Source: SVQP01 sp045658965 (GTDB lineage: Bacteria; Bacillota; Clostridia; Oscillospirales; CAG-272). From it: a stretch of DNA of 64,000 nucleotides. The notes below the pieces were generated by a model. That model worked only from the letters and a program-made list of their open reading frames with translations, did not search any database and was not told the origin of the DNA. The DNA lies in assembly GCA_045658965.1 (NCBI GenBank), contig JAZOVZ010000041.1:1-64000 (forward strand), given 5' to 3'. Positions 8,038 to 15,589 of this stretch are shown here, one piece after another; the stretch's first letter is position 1; every line of letters starts with the position of its first letter. Both the position numbers and the translations under genes were made by a program.

Positions 8038-9318
8038 ATGCATTATACAGAAATGAGCAAGCAGCAGCTGCTTGCCGAATATAATTCCTTGCAAAAGGAT
8101 TATCAGAATATACTTGAACAGAAGCTGTCACTTGATTTGTCCCGTGGAAAGCCCAGTGCAGAGCAGCTTGATATGATTGACGGTCTTCTTACCTGCATTG
8201 ACCGCGAGGCTTGTTTTTCCGACGGCGGATTTGACTGCAGAAATTACGGCATGTTGGATGGCGTTCCGGAAGCCAAAAAGCTTTTCGGGGATCTGCTCGG
8301 CATTCCTGCCGAAAATATCTTTGTTGCAGGCAACTCATCCTTGACCCTTATGTATGACACGGTCAGCCGTTGCATGCTGTACGGTACGGCTACGGAAGGC
8401 ACAAAGCCCTGGTGCAAGCTTGACAAGATCAAGTTTTTGTGTCCCTCTCCCGGTTATGATCGCCATTTTCTGATCTGCGAATCGCTTGGCATTGAAATGA
8501 TCACCGTTCCGATGTCCGAAACGGGTCCCGATATGGATATGATTGAAGAGTTGGTTGCAAATGATGCGTCGATCAAGGGAATCTGGTGCAATCCCAAGTA
8601 CTCTAATCCCGACGGATATATTTATTCCGATGAAACCGTTGAACGCCTTGCAAGCATGAAAACAGCCGCGCCCGATTTTCGCATTTTCTGGGATAACGCA
8701 TACGTAGTGCATGCGCTGTACGGCCAGCATGACGATCTTGCGGACATTTTCTCACTTTGCGAAAAGCACGGTAACCCCGACAGAGTTTTCTACTTTGCCT
8801 CTACCTCCAAAATCACGTATCCCGGTGCCGGTGTTGCAGTCATGGCAATGTCCAAGGCAAACCTTGATCACGCCAAGAGCATCTTGACCGTGCAGACCAT
8901 CAGCTATAACAAGATCAATCAGCTGCGTCACGTCAGATACTTCGGCACAGCAAAGAACGTCGAAGCAATCATGCAAAAGCAGGCAGAGATCCTGCGCCCC
9001 AGATTTGCGATCGTCAAGGAAACGCTGCAGCGCGATCTCGGCGATAAGGGCATCGCGCATTGGACCGATCCCAAGGGCGGTTACTTTGTCAGCCTTTACG
9101 TCATGCACGGTACTGCAAAGAGAGCTTACGCGCTCGCCAAGGATGCAGGCGTTGTGTTGACCAAGGTCGGTGCAACCTATCCGTACGGCATCGATCCCGA
9201 TGACTCCAATATCCGCATAGCCCCCACTTATCCCTCTAAAGAAGATCTTACAAGCGCCATGAACGTATTGACCGTGTGCGCCCGCTTGGCAGCACTGGAA
9301 AAGTTGCTGGCTGACTAA
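8038..9318 (+). CDS. PLP-dependent aminotransferase, type Ic aspartate aminotransferase-like
   Basis: Fold-type I aminotransferase of the group annotated as aspartate aminotransferase type Ic. The N-terminal LSLDLSRGKPSAEQLD motif is diagnostic of this subgroup. The internal aldimine lysine is K258 in STSKITYPGAG, and the substrate-carboxylate site is in the C-terminal IRIAPTYPS. Length 426 is usual. It probably interconverts aspartate/glutamate with their oxo-acids in the cytosol. The exact amino acid specificity cannot be read from sequence. It has its own promoter and terminator, so it is a monocistronic unit. Confidence 0.88.
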   Translation: MHYTEMSKQQLLAEYNSLQKDYQNILEQKLSLDLSRGKPSAEQLDMIDGLLTCIDREACFSDGGFDCRNYGMLDGVPEAKKLFGDLLGIPAENIFVAGNSSLTLMYDTVSRCMLYGTATEGTKPWCKLDKIKFLCPSPGYDRHFLICESLGIEMITVPMSETGPDMDMIEELVANDASIKGIWCNPKYSNPDGYIYSDETVERLASMKTAAPDFRIFWDNAYVVHALYGQHDDLADIFSLCEKHGNPDRVFYFASTSKITYPGAGVAVMAMSKANLDHAKSILTVQTISYNKINQLRHVRYFGTAKNVEAIMQKQAEILRPRFAIVKETLQRDLGDKGIAHWTDPKGGYFVSLYVMHGTAKRAYALAKDAGVVLTKVGATYPYGIDPDDSNIRIAPTYPSKEDLTSAMNVLTVCARLAALEKLLAD

Positions 9319-9341
9319 CATCACCAATATCACAATCACAT

Positions 9342-9368
9342 GCCCTATCCGCCAAGGTAGGGCTTTTT
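9342..9368 (+). terminator. Rho-independent terminator
   Basis: GCCCTA (9342-9347) pairs with TAGGGC (9358-9363), plus two inner CC/GG pairs, followed by TTTTT. Confidence 0.8.
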
Positions 9369-9370
9369 GC

Positions 9371-9399
9371 TTGACAACTACCATATCTCATGCTATAAT
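9371..9399 (+). promoter_or_regulatory. consensus sigma-A promoter with no clear gene
   Basis: TTGACA (9371-9376), a 17-base spacer and TGCTATAAT (-10 at 9394-9399) make a near-perfect extended promoter. Downstream, GGAGTGATATTG precedes an ATG at 9430 that opens only an 11-codon frame (MNTLAVNSLKN). From 9463 to 9641 I see AT-rich, poly-A-containing sequence with no gene. It may drive the lipoprotein gene at 9642 through a ~235-base leader, or be left over from a deleted gene. Confidence 0.75.
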
Positions 9400-9641
9400 G
9401 AAAATACAAAACGGTATGGAGTGATATTGATGAACACATTGGCGGTAAACTCCTTGAAAAATTGATTAAAGTGTAAAAATTTTCGATTTTCACCGAAATA
9501 TTTTCAAAAAAAAAACGAAACGTTGCAGAAAAAAAGCTGTCTTTATAGGTAAGGGGAAAATAGTGCACTCCTCAAACCTCAAAAAACACAATAATGCGTG
9601 CGGGGATCCGAAATTCTGAATTTTTTGAAAGGAGTATCATC

Positions 9642-10403
9642 ATGAAAAGATATCTGTCATTGTTATCACTGTTATGTGTTCTGATTTCCTTTATCAGTAG
9701 CTGTGAATCTTCTGAAAATAAGTTAACAAATGAGCGGTTGGAAGAATACAGCAAGTTTGATTATAACGTGATCTGGGAAAAAGGAGATCGTGTTTTAAGG
9801 GACAGTAAATTGAATGACTATTACAGTATTGCCGATGTTTCCGACAATGAATTTATTGCCTTGAGACAATATATATGGTATGTTGGTGAATATTGGTATT
9901 GTCCCATTGTTTTAATGCATCAAGATAAAGGCGGAGTGTATTCTTTGGATGCTTCTACAGCTCAATTGACTTTAAGGACTGACTTTGTATGTGAGGAGGA
10001 GAATGAGGAATTTTGGCTGGATGCTGGTGAGAAATCCAGAACACGGGTGTTGTGCGATATAGACGATAAAATAGCGAAAGAGGTTGCTGACGCTTTGCTT
10101 ACTAAAAACAGACAGTACGTGACCAATGAACAGTTGAGCAAATATGAAACCGACGTCGATCGTTTGTGCTATGGAGATCCTAATGATCCTGATCGACAGT
10201 ATTTACATATTGAATTTCGATTGGAAGGATACGAGAATTTGATATGGACAGGATATGTTCGTAAAGCAGATCAGGATTACTTCATTGAAATCCGTGTGGA
10301 TTCCCAAAGCAAGTTCTCGGATGAGTATGTACGATGCAGCGAAGAGCTTTCTGCCCTTTTGAAGCAAGTTGAGGATGAGTACGGTCTTTTCCGGTGGGAT
10401 TAA
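9642..10403 (+). CDS. putative lipoprotein of unknown function
   Basis: A 253-residue protein with a type II signal peptide: MKRY, a hydrophobic core, and the lipobox ISSC, with the lipidated cysteine at about residue 22. The mature part is acidic with no motif I recognise. The start is the ATG 8 bases after AAAGGAG. An upstream in-frame ATG (9594) would bury the signal peptide. Base composition is visibly more AT-rich, and codon use (TTA, AAT, GAT) differs from neighbours, which may mean acquisition. It is followed by a strong terminator. Confidence 0.75.
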   Translation: MKRYLSLLSLLCVLISFISSCESSENKLTNERLEEYSKFDYNVIWEKGDRVLRDSKLNDYYSIADVSDNEFIALRQYIWYVGEYWYCPIVLMHQDKGGVYSLDASTAQLTLRTDFVCEEENEEFWLDAGEKSRTRVLCDIDDKIAKEVADALLTKNRQYVTNEQLSKYETDVDRLCYGDPNDPDRQYLHIEFRLEGYENLIWTGYVRKADQDYFIEIRVDSQSKFSDEYVRCSEELSALLKQVEDEYGLFRWD

Positions 10404-10448
10404 GAGATTAAGAACATAGACTGGGGAACTTTATACGGTTTATCCCCT

Positions 10449-10486
10449 CCGCCGAGAGATGCGTGCATCTCTCGGCGGGAATTTTT
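10449..10486 (+). terminator. Rho-independent terminator
   Basis: CCGCCGAGAGATG (10449-10461) pairs perfectly with CATCTCTCGGCGG (10466-10478), followed by GAATTTTT. Confidence 0.88.
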
Positions 10487-10487
10487 C

Positions 10488-10516
10488 TTGACATTTGGAC
10501 GCCTTTTCGGTATAAT
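10488..10516 (+). promoter_or_regulatory. sigma-A promoter of the radical SAM / rhamnosidase unit
   Basis: A perfect TTGACA (10488-10493), a 17-base spacer and TATAAT (10511-10516). It starts two bases after the preceding terminator's T-run. Confidence 0.9.
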
Positions 10517-10537
10517 AAAAGAAAAGGGGGGAGCGCG

Positions 10538-11527
10538 ATGAAAAGCAAGGCTACGCAGGCATCAAGCAATCCGTTCAAGCACAGCGATACCAATAAGCGT
10601 TACTATACATACGATTATTTCTTGAAGCAGACCTTTGGCGGTAAGGTAGCAAAGCTGCCGTTGGACGCTGGTTTTACCTGCCCGAACATTGACGGCACCT
10701 GCGCGCACGGCGGTTGCATCTATTGCTCCGATAAAGGAAGCGGTGATTTTGCGCCGCAGCCGGAAATCCCGATTAAAGAGCAACTTGAAATGTCGCGCGC
10801 GATGATCAGCGGCAAATGGAAGACAGATAAGGTGATTCCGTATTTTCAAGCTCATACAAATACCTATGCACCGATTGAGGTGTTGCGGGAAAAATACGAG
10901 CAGGCTTTGGCATATCCGGGTGCGGTCGGCATGAATATTGCCACACGTGCTGACTGTCTTGCCCCCAATGTGGTTGCGTACCTTACTGAGATTGCGCAGC
11001 GTACGTATTTGACTGTAGAGCTTGGCTTGCAGACCTCCAATGATCAAACGGCAGCCTTGATCAACCGTGGGCACGATTTTGAAACCTTTCTAAAAGGATT
11101 TCGCGCGCTGCGTGCCGCAAGTCCCGACATTCATATCTGCATTCACGTCATCTTAGGATTGCCCGACGAGAACGAACAAACGATGTTGCGCACGATACGG
11201 GATGTAGCAATGCTGCATCCCGATCAGATAAAGATCCATTTGTTACACGTAATCAAGGATACCGTTATGGCAAACATGTATTTGCGTGGGGAATATGAGC
11301 CGATGGCTATGCCGGATTATGTGCGCATTGTTTCAAACGCATTGACGTTGCTGCCTCCCGATGTCGTAATCGCGCGTTTGACGGGTGACGGCGCACCCGA
11401 CGCGCTTTTGGCTCCGGATTGGAGCAGAAAAAAGACCATAGTTATCAACGAAATTGATAAATTCATGTACCAAAATGACCTTTACCAAGGAAAATACTAT
11501 AATACGGAGGAAGATCATGTTTGTTAA
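10538..11527 (+). CDS. TIGR01212-family radical SAM protein
   Basis: A 329-residue radical SAM enzyme of the YhcC/TIGR01212 family, whose reaction is not established. The N-terminal cluster region reads TCPNIDGTCAHGGCIYC, with cysteines at 48, 55, 60 and 63. The family pattern CPN.DG...GGC.YC is intact. FTYDYFLKQTFGGKVAKLPLD-type sequence precedes it, as is typical. The start is the ATG after AGGGGGGAGCGCG. An upstream in-frame extension crosses the promoter and terminator and is not coding. The last 11 bases overlap the start of the GH78-like gene. Confidence 0.88.
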   Translation: MKSKATQASSNPFKHSDTNKRYYTYDYFLKQTFGGKVAKLPLDAGFTCPNIDGTCAHGGCIYCSDKGSGDFAPQPEIPIKEQLEMSRAMISGKWKTDKVIPYFQAHTNTYAPIEVLREKYEQALAYPGAVGMNIATRADCLAPNVVAYLTEIAQRTYLTVELGLQTSNDQTAALINRGHDFETFLKGFRALRAASPDIHICIHVILGLPDENEQTMLRTIRDVAMLHPDQIKIHLLHVIKDTVMANMYLRGEYEPMAMPDYVRIVSNALTLLPPDVVIARLTGDGAPDALLAPDWSRKKTIVINEIDKFMYQNDLYQGKYYNTEEDHVC

Positions 11528-13610
11528 AGCAAAATGGATATGGAAAACAGGGGAGATCCTTTCGGATGAATTCGCGGATTTTGCGACAGAATTTGATGCA
11601 ACCGGCGTTTCACCTTACACGTTGACCATCGCAGCAGACTCTAATTATACCGTGTATATCAACGGTCAACTTGCTGCCTTTGGTCAGTATGCGGACTATC
11701 CCACCTACAAAGTGTGTGACCGCATTGACGTGACAAAGTTTGTCAAGGCGGGAAAAAACCGTATGGTCATCGTCGTTTGGTATTACGGAGATAATACGCA
11801 AACCTATATCCACGGCGATCCCGGTGTGATCTTTGAGCTTTGCGAGCAGGATGCACCGATCTGCTATTCGGATGAGCACACGCTCTCGCGCCTCTCTCGC
11901 GATTATATTTCCTACGTCAAGCAGTTGATCTCGGGACAGCTTGGCTATACGTATCATTACGATGCAACCTCGTACGACGGCTTTATCGAAACGGACGTAT
12001 GGGAAGGCTTTGCACCAAGCGTGCATATGGCGCAGATCTCCACAGACTTTACGCTGCGTCCGATCAAAATGCTGGAGCTTGCTCCCAGAACGTCGGCACA
12101 GATGTGCCTGCAGGGCTTGTTCGATTACGTAGATCAGCATGACCGTCCCGATTTGATGATGCAGCATGCTGCGCTGCGTCATCGTTATCCCGAGCAGATC
12201 TCGGATATGCGCGGCTTTTTCGGGTTTGATAAGCCCGTTCATTTCAAAACCGAGGACAACGCGCAGGGCATATTCTTTGTTGTTGACCTTGGGCAGGAGT
12301 GGGCAGGATTCCTCGATTTCGATATTGAAGTTCCCCATGATTGTCAGATCGAGATCGGGTACGGTGAACATTTGGCAGACGGCAGATGCCGTACCTCTGT
12401 GCGCGGCTTTTCCTGCGATTACCGCGCAAAGCAGGGAAGAAACCAATACCTGCACACCTTCCGTCGATTCGGCTGCCGCTACGTGCAGTTCTTTGTCAAT
12501 GCAACCGAGTTTACCGTGCACTATGCAGGTCTGCGCCCCACGCTTTATCCCGTGACCGCTAAAAAGTTTGAGAAGGGAAATCTCTTGCAGCAAACGATTT
12601 ATGAGGTATGCACCAACACCCTGCTGCAATGTATGCACGAGCACTATGAGGATTGCCCGTGGCGTGAGCAGGCGCTTTATTGCATGGACTCCCGAAACCA
12701 GATGCTTTGCGGATATTACGCATTCGGTGAGACCGAGTTCCCGCGCGCTAACCTCATGCTGATTTCCAAGGGTCTGCGTCCCGACGGTATTCTTTCTATT
12801 TGTTATCCTTCCGGACTTGATTTCCCAATCCCGTCATTTTCCACGGTCTATTTTATACAAATGGAAGAATACATTCGACACACAGGGGACATCACGCTTG
12901 CACAAGAGTGCTATCCCGTACTGGACACTATCATTCAGACCTTTATTGCCAAGCTGCAGGATAACGGATTGATCGAGAATTTCTACGGGGAAGGCGGATA
13001 TTGGAACTTCTACGAGTGGTCGCCCGGCATGAACGGTCACTTCTTTGAAAAGGTGCGCTGCTTTGAAGCGCCTATCAATGCGTTCTTCTCACTTGCCCTG
13101 CAGCATATGGCAAAAATCTGCCAAGCGCTCGGTAAAAATGAGGTAGCAGAGCAGTATCTGCGCATTTCCGAAGGCGTCAACCGCGCAATTGCCCGTGAAT
13201 TTTACAATACCGAAACCAAGCTCTTTGAGTCCTTTGATAACCGCTGCCGTGGAGAATACAGCGTGCTGACCAACTCGCTTTGCTTACTTTGCGGTTCTGC
13301 AGACGGACTTGACCTGTCCAACATTCTGCGCATTCTGTCCACGAACGGTAAGGACACCTGCGGATATACCGTGCATCCCAACACGCTGAGTATGAATTCC
13401 TTCCGCTTTGATGCGTTGCTTTCCATTGACAGGGAATTGTACGCACCCATTATTATTGATGAGATCGACCGCGATTACCTTCATATGCTGCGCAATGGCG
13501 CCACTACGTTTTGGGAGACGATTATCGGTCTTTCTGACTTCGGACACGCAGCAAGTCTGTGCCATGGATGGAGCGCTTTGCCTATCTACTATTACGAAAT
13601 GCTGCTCTAA
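11517..13610 (+). CDS. GH78-like alpha-L-rhamnosidase, cytoplasmic
   Basis: A 697-residue glycoside hydrolase with an N-terminal beta-sandwich (residues ~1-330) and a six-hairpin (alpha/alpha)6 barrel. The barrel's entry motif HYEDCPWREQA followed by CMDSRNQ matches the GH78 pattern DCPxRE...GDxR, with the conserved Asp retained. The C-terminal WETIIG...SLCHGWSALP segment is also typical. There is no signal peptide, so it would act on imported rhamnosides. The start is the ATG after TACGGAGGAAGATC, inside the end of the preceding gene, which implies translational coupling. No obvious terminator follows. Confidence 0.82.
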   Translation: MFVKAKWIWKTGEILSDEFADFATEFDATGVSPYTLTIAADSNYTVYINGQLAAFGQYADYPTYKVCDRIDVTKFVKAGKNRMVIVVWYYGDNTQTYIHGDPGVIFELCEQDAPICYSDEHTLSRLSRDYISYVKQLISGQLGYTYHYDATSYDGFIETDVWEGFAPSVHMAQISTDFTLRPIKMLELAPRTSAQMCLQGLFDYVDQHDRPDLMMQHAALRHRYPEQISDMRGFFGFDKPVHFKTEDNAQGIFFVVDLGQEWAGFLDFDIEVPHDCQIEIGYGEHLADGRCRTSVRGFSCDYRAKQGRNQYLHTFRRFGCRYVQFFVNATEFTVHYAGLRPTLYPVTAKKFEKGNLLQQTIYEVCTNTLLQCMHEHYEDCPWREQALYCMDSRNQMLCGYYAFGETEFPRANLMLISKGLRPDGILSICYPSGLDFPIPSFSTVYFIQMEEYIRHTGDITLAQECYPVLDTIIQTFIAKLQDNGLIENFYGEGGYWNFYEWSPGMNGHFFEKVRCFEAPINAFFSLALQHMAKICQALGKNEVAEQYLRISEGVNRAIAREFYNTETKLFESFDNRCRGEYSVLTNSLCLLCGSADGLDLSNILRILSTNGKDTCGYTVHPNTLSMNSFRFDALLSIDRELYAPIIIDEIDRDYLHMLRNGATTFWETIIGLSDFGHAASLCHGWSALPIYYYEMLL

Positions 13611-13700
13611 TGACTCTACGCATATCGGATGTGATAGGGAAGTGAAGAAGATTGGATAATAGCACCAATATAGCGCGATGCGATTTGGTCATAATGCCAA

Positions 13701-13729
13701 TTCACAAATAGTGTAATTTGTGCTATAAT
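13701..13729 (+). promoter_or_regulatory. promoter with embedded palindrome, surface protein A
   Basis: TTCACA (13701-13706), a 17-base spacer and TGCTATAAT (-10 at 13724-13729). Between the two boxes lies a perfect inverted repeat CACAAAT-N6-ATTTGTG (13703-13722), placed where a repressor would block RNA polymerase. The 170-base gap before the gene holds nothing else I can see. Confidence 0.7.
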
Positions 13730-13780
13730 ATACAAGCGCAAAATATGCGACTCTAAAAATTTATTAAGGAGAAAATCAAC

Positions 13781-15352
13781 ATGAAAAGATTTCTTTCCAT
13801 TCTGTTGGCATCTCTTCTGGTAATGTCTCTGGCAGCTGCTATGGTTGTTTCCACTTCCGCAGCTCTCGAAGGCGAATGGGTAACCTCCAGAAGTGGCGCT
13901 GACTACGAGGACGAAGGCAGCTACTGCCCCGCTCCCGGTTACCACTACGATCCCGCTATCGGTTTCGTTATGGATCCCCCCGAATACGCAGCTGACACCA
14001 CCCCCTTCGTTCAGGCTCACACCAGAAATCCTCTGGATCTGAAGGCTAACAACGACGGCCAGGGCAACTCCGTAAACCTCAAGTTCACCGTTATGGAATA
14101 CGCTTACGACGGTGGCGAAGGCAAGGACCAGTGGATCGCACTGACCCTGAACAGCCAGCCCATGTCCACTCCCGGTTCCGTTGATTACGGCGAGGGTCTC
14201 TGCATCCTGATTCGTGGCGGCGGCTACGGCTCCGCTCAGGTTCAGCCCTTCTACGTAGACAAGGACGGCAAGAACTTCGCTCAGCTTCCCGTTGCATTCC
14301 CTCAGGTTGAAGTTCCCATGAACGACAACGATCAGGAAATGTACACCTTTACTGTTAAGTACACCGAAGCAGGTTACGAGTTCGCAGTTAACGATCACTG
14401 GTTCGCAGCTGACGAGTACCTGAACACCCTGTTTGATGAAGTTTTCGCTGAAGGCGCATACGTTGGCCTGCTTTGCCAGACCGGTTATGCTAACACCAAG
14501 ATCCAGCTCGCTATCACTGAGTGGCAGGGCGACCTCCCCGTAGGTGATGACTCCGCTGAGCCTGAAGAGGATCTGCGTGCAAAGGCTCCCATCGCTGATT
14601 CCGCTACCATTGAGGCTAACATGCCTGCAGTTCTGTGGGACTCCACTCTCAGAGACTTCAGAAAGATCTCTCTGTCCGGTGGTGAGTACTCCATCAACGA
14701 CGACGGTTCCGTTCACATCGTTATGCAGACCGCTTCTCCTTACATTTCCTTTGGTATCAAGTCTGAGGTTTCTTACGAAGCATCTGACTTCCCCTACGTT
14801 GCAGTTCTGACCAGAAATTGCTGGGCTAACTCCGGTAACGTTTACTACTGCGCAGGTCCTATCCTCACCGCTGAGAACAACTACAGCGAGAACTGGGATA
14901 TTGAAGACACCGCTTACGAAGGCGGCTGGACTCTGGGTCTGATGGACTTCACCTACTACAACGAAGATGGTTGGGTAGGCAGAATCAACAGCATCCGCGT
15001 TGGCTTCGACTTCGCTGCTGAAGACGTTGGTAACGAAGAGTACAACAACTTCGACGTTGCTTTCATCGGCGCATTCCGTACCCCCGAAGAGGCTAAGGCT
15101 TACACCGAGGCTTGGCTGACTGCTAAGGGCTATGCTGCAGGTGAGGTTACCGAGGCTCCCACTACCGAGGCTCCTACCACCGAGGCTCCCGAGACTGAGG
15201 CTAAGACCGATGCTCCCGAGACCACTGTTGAAGGCACCGAGGCTGAGACCGAGGCTCCCGCAAAGAAGGGCTGTGGCGCAGTTGTTGCTGCTCCCGTAAT
15301 TGCTCTGGTTGCTATCGTTGGCGTTGCTTTCGTAGCAAAGAAGAAGGACTAA
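13781..15352 (+). CDS. secreted, C-terminally anchored surface protein A (paralogue of the next gene)
   Basis: A 523-residue protein with a Sec signal peptide (MKRFLSILLASLLVMSL...STSA, residues 1-27). Two beta-rich domains follow (roughly 28-265 and 270-450), similar to those of the next protein, then a Thr/Glu/Pro linker with TEAP repeats. It ends in the anchor KKGCG, a hydrophobic stretch and KKKD. The second domain resembles a carbohydrate-binding jelly roll, but I cannot name a family. Codon choice (TTC, GAC, GCT, AAG, CTG, AGA/CGT) is as biased as in rpsB and tsf, which implies very high expression. RBS AAGGAG; own promoter and terminator. Confidence 0.85.
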   Translation: MKRFLSILLASLLVMSLAAAMVVSTSAALEGEWVTSRSGADYEDEGSYCPAPGYHYDPAIGFVMDPPEYAADTTPFVQAHTRNPLDLKANNDGQGNSVNLKFTVMEYAYDGGEGKDQWIALTLNSQPMSTPGSVDYGEGLCILIRGGGYGSAQVQPFYVDKDGKNFAQLPVAFPQVEVPMNDNDQEMYTFTVKYTEAGYEFAVNDHWFAADEYLNTLFDEVFAEGAYVGLLCQTGYANTKIQLAITEWQGDLPVGDDSAEPEEDLRAKAPIADSATIEANMPAVLWDSTLRDFRKISLSGGEYSINDDGSVHIVMQTASPYISFGIKSEVSYEASDFPYVAVLTRNCWANSGNVYYCAGPILTAENNYSENWDIEDTAYEGGWTLGLMDFTYYNEDGWVGRINSIRVGFDFAAEDVGNEEYNNFDVAFIGAFRTPEEAKAYTEAWLTAKGYAAGEVTEAPTTEAPTTEAPETEAKTDAPETTVEGTEAETEAPAKKGCGAVVAAPVIALVAIVGVAFVAKKKD

Positions 15353-15361
15353 TTCTTAACT
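15181..15361 (+). repeat. C-terminal tail module, copy 1
   Basis: This stretch encodes the linker end and the KKGCG-TM-KKKD anchor, plus the stop and about 9 bases beyond. By my count it differs from 16981-17161 at only 14 of 180 positions with no gaps, while the rest of the two genes is far more diverged. Confidence 0.85.
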
Positions 15362-15383
15362 GAATCATCTTTTCAAAGCATTT

Positions 15384-15409
15384 GAGGCTGCCGCAAGGCA
15401 GCCTCTTTT
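15384..15409 (+). terminator. Rho-independent terminator
   Basis: GAGGCTGCC (15384-15392), loop GCAA, GGCAGCCTC (15397-15405), then TTTT. Confidence 0.88.
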
Positions 15410-15508
15410 GTGTTGCTTTTTCGTTGACTTATGTGAATAAGTTTTTAATTGCAAATTGTGCTTTAAAGGCGTGCACATTGCATATTTGGGCTTGAAATAT
15501 TTGTTGAA

Positions 15509-15545
15509 TCTGTCAATTTACAGATGAAAACAAGAGTGGTATAAT
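15509..15545 (+). promoter_or_regulatory. promoter with embedded inverted repeat, surface protein B
   Basis: TTTACA (15517-15522), a 17-base spacer and TATAAT (15540-15545). A perfect inverted repeat TCTGT-N6-ACAGA (15509-15524) overlaps the -35 box. A second one, ACTTAT-N4-ATAAGT (15426-15441), lies upstream. The palindrome differs from that in front of paralogue A. Confidence 0.6.
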
Positions 15546-15589
15546 TAACACATGCAATACGCAAATATTCCAAAAAGGAGAAAATCAAA

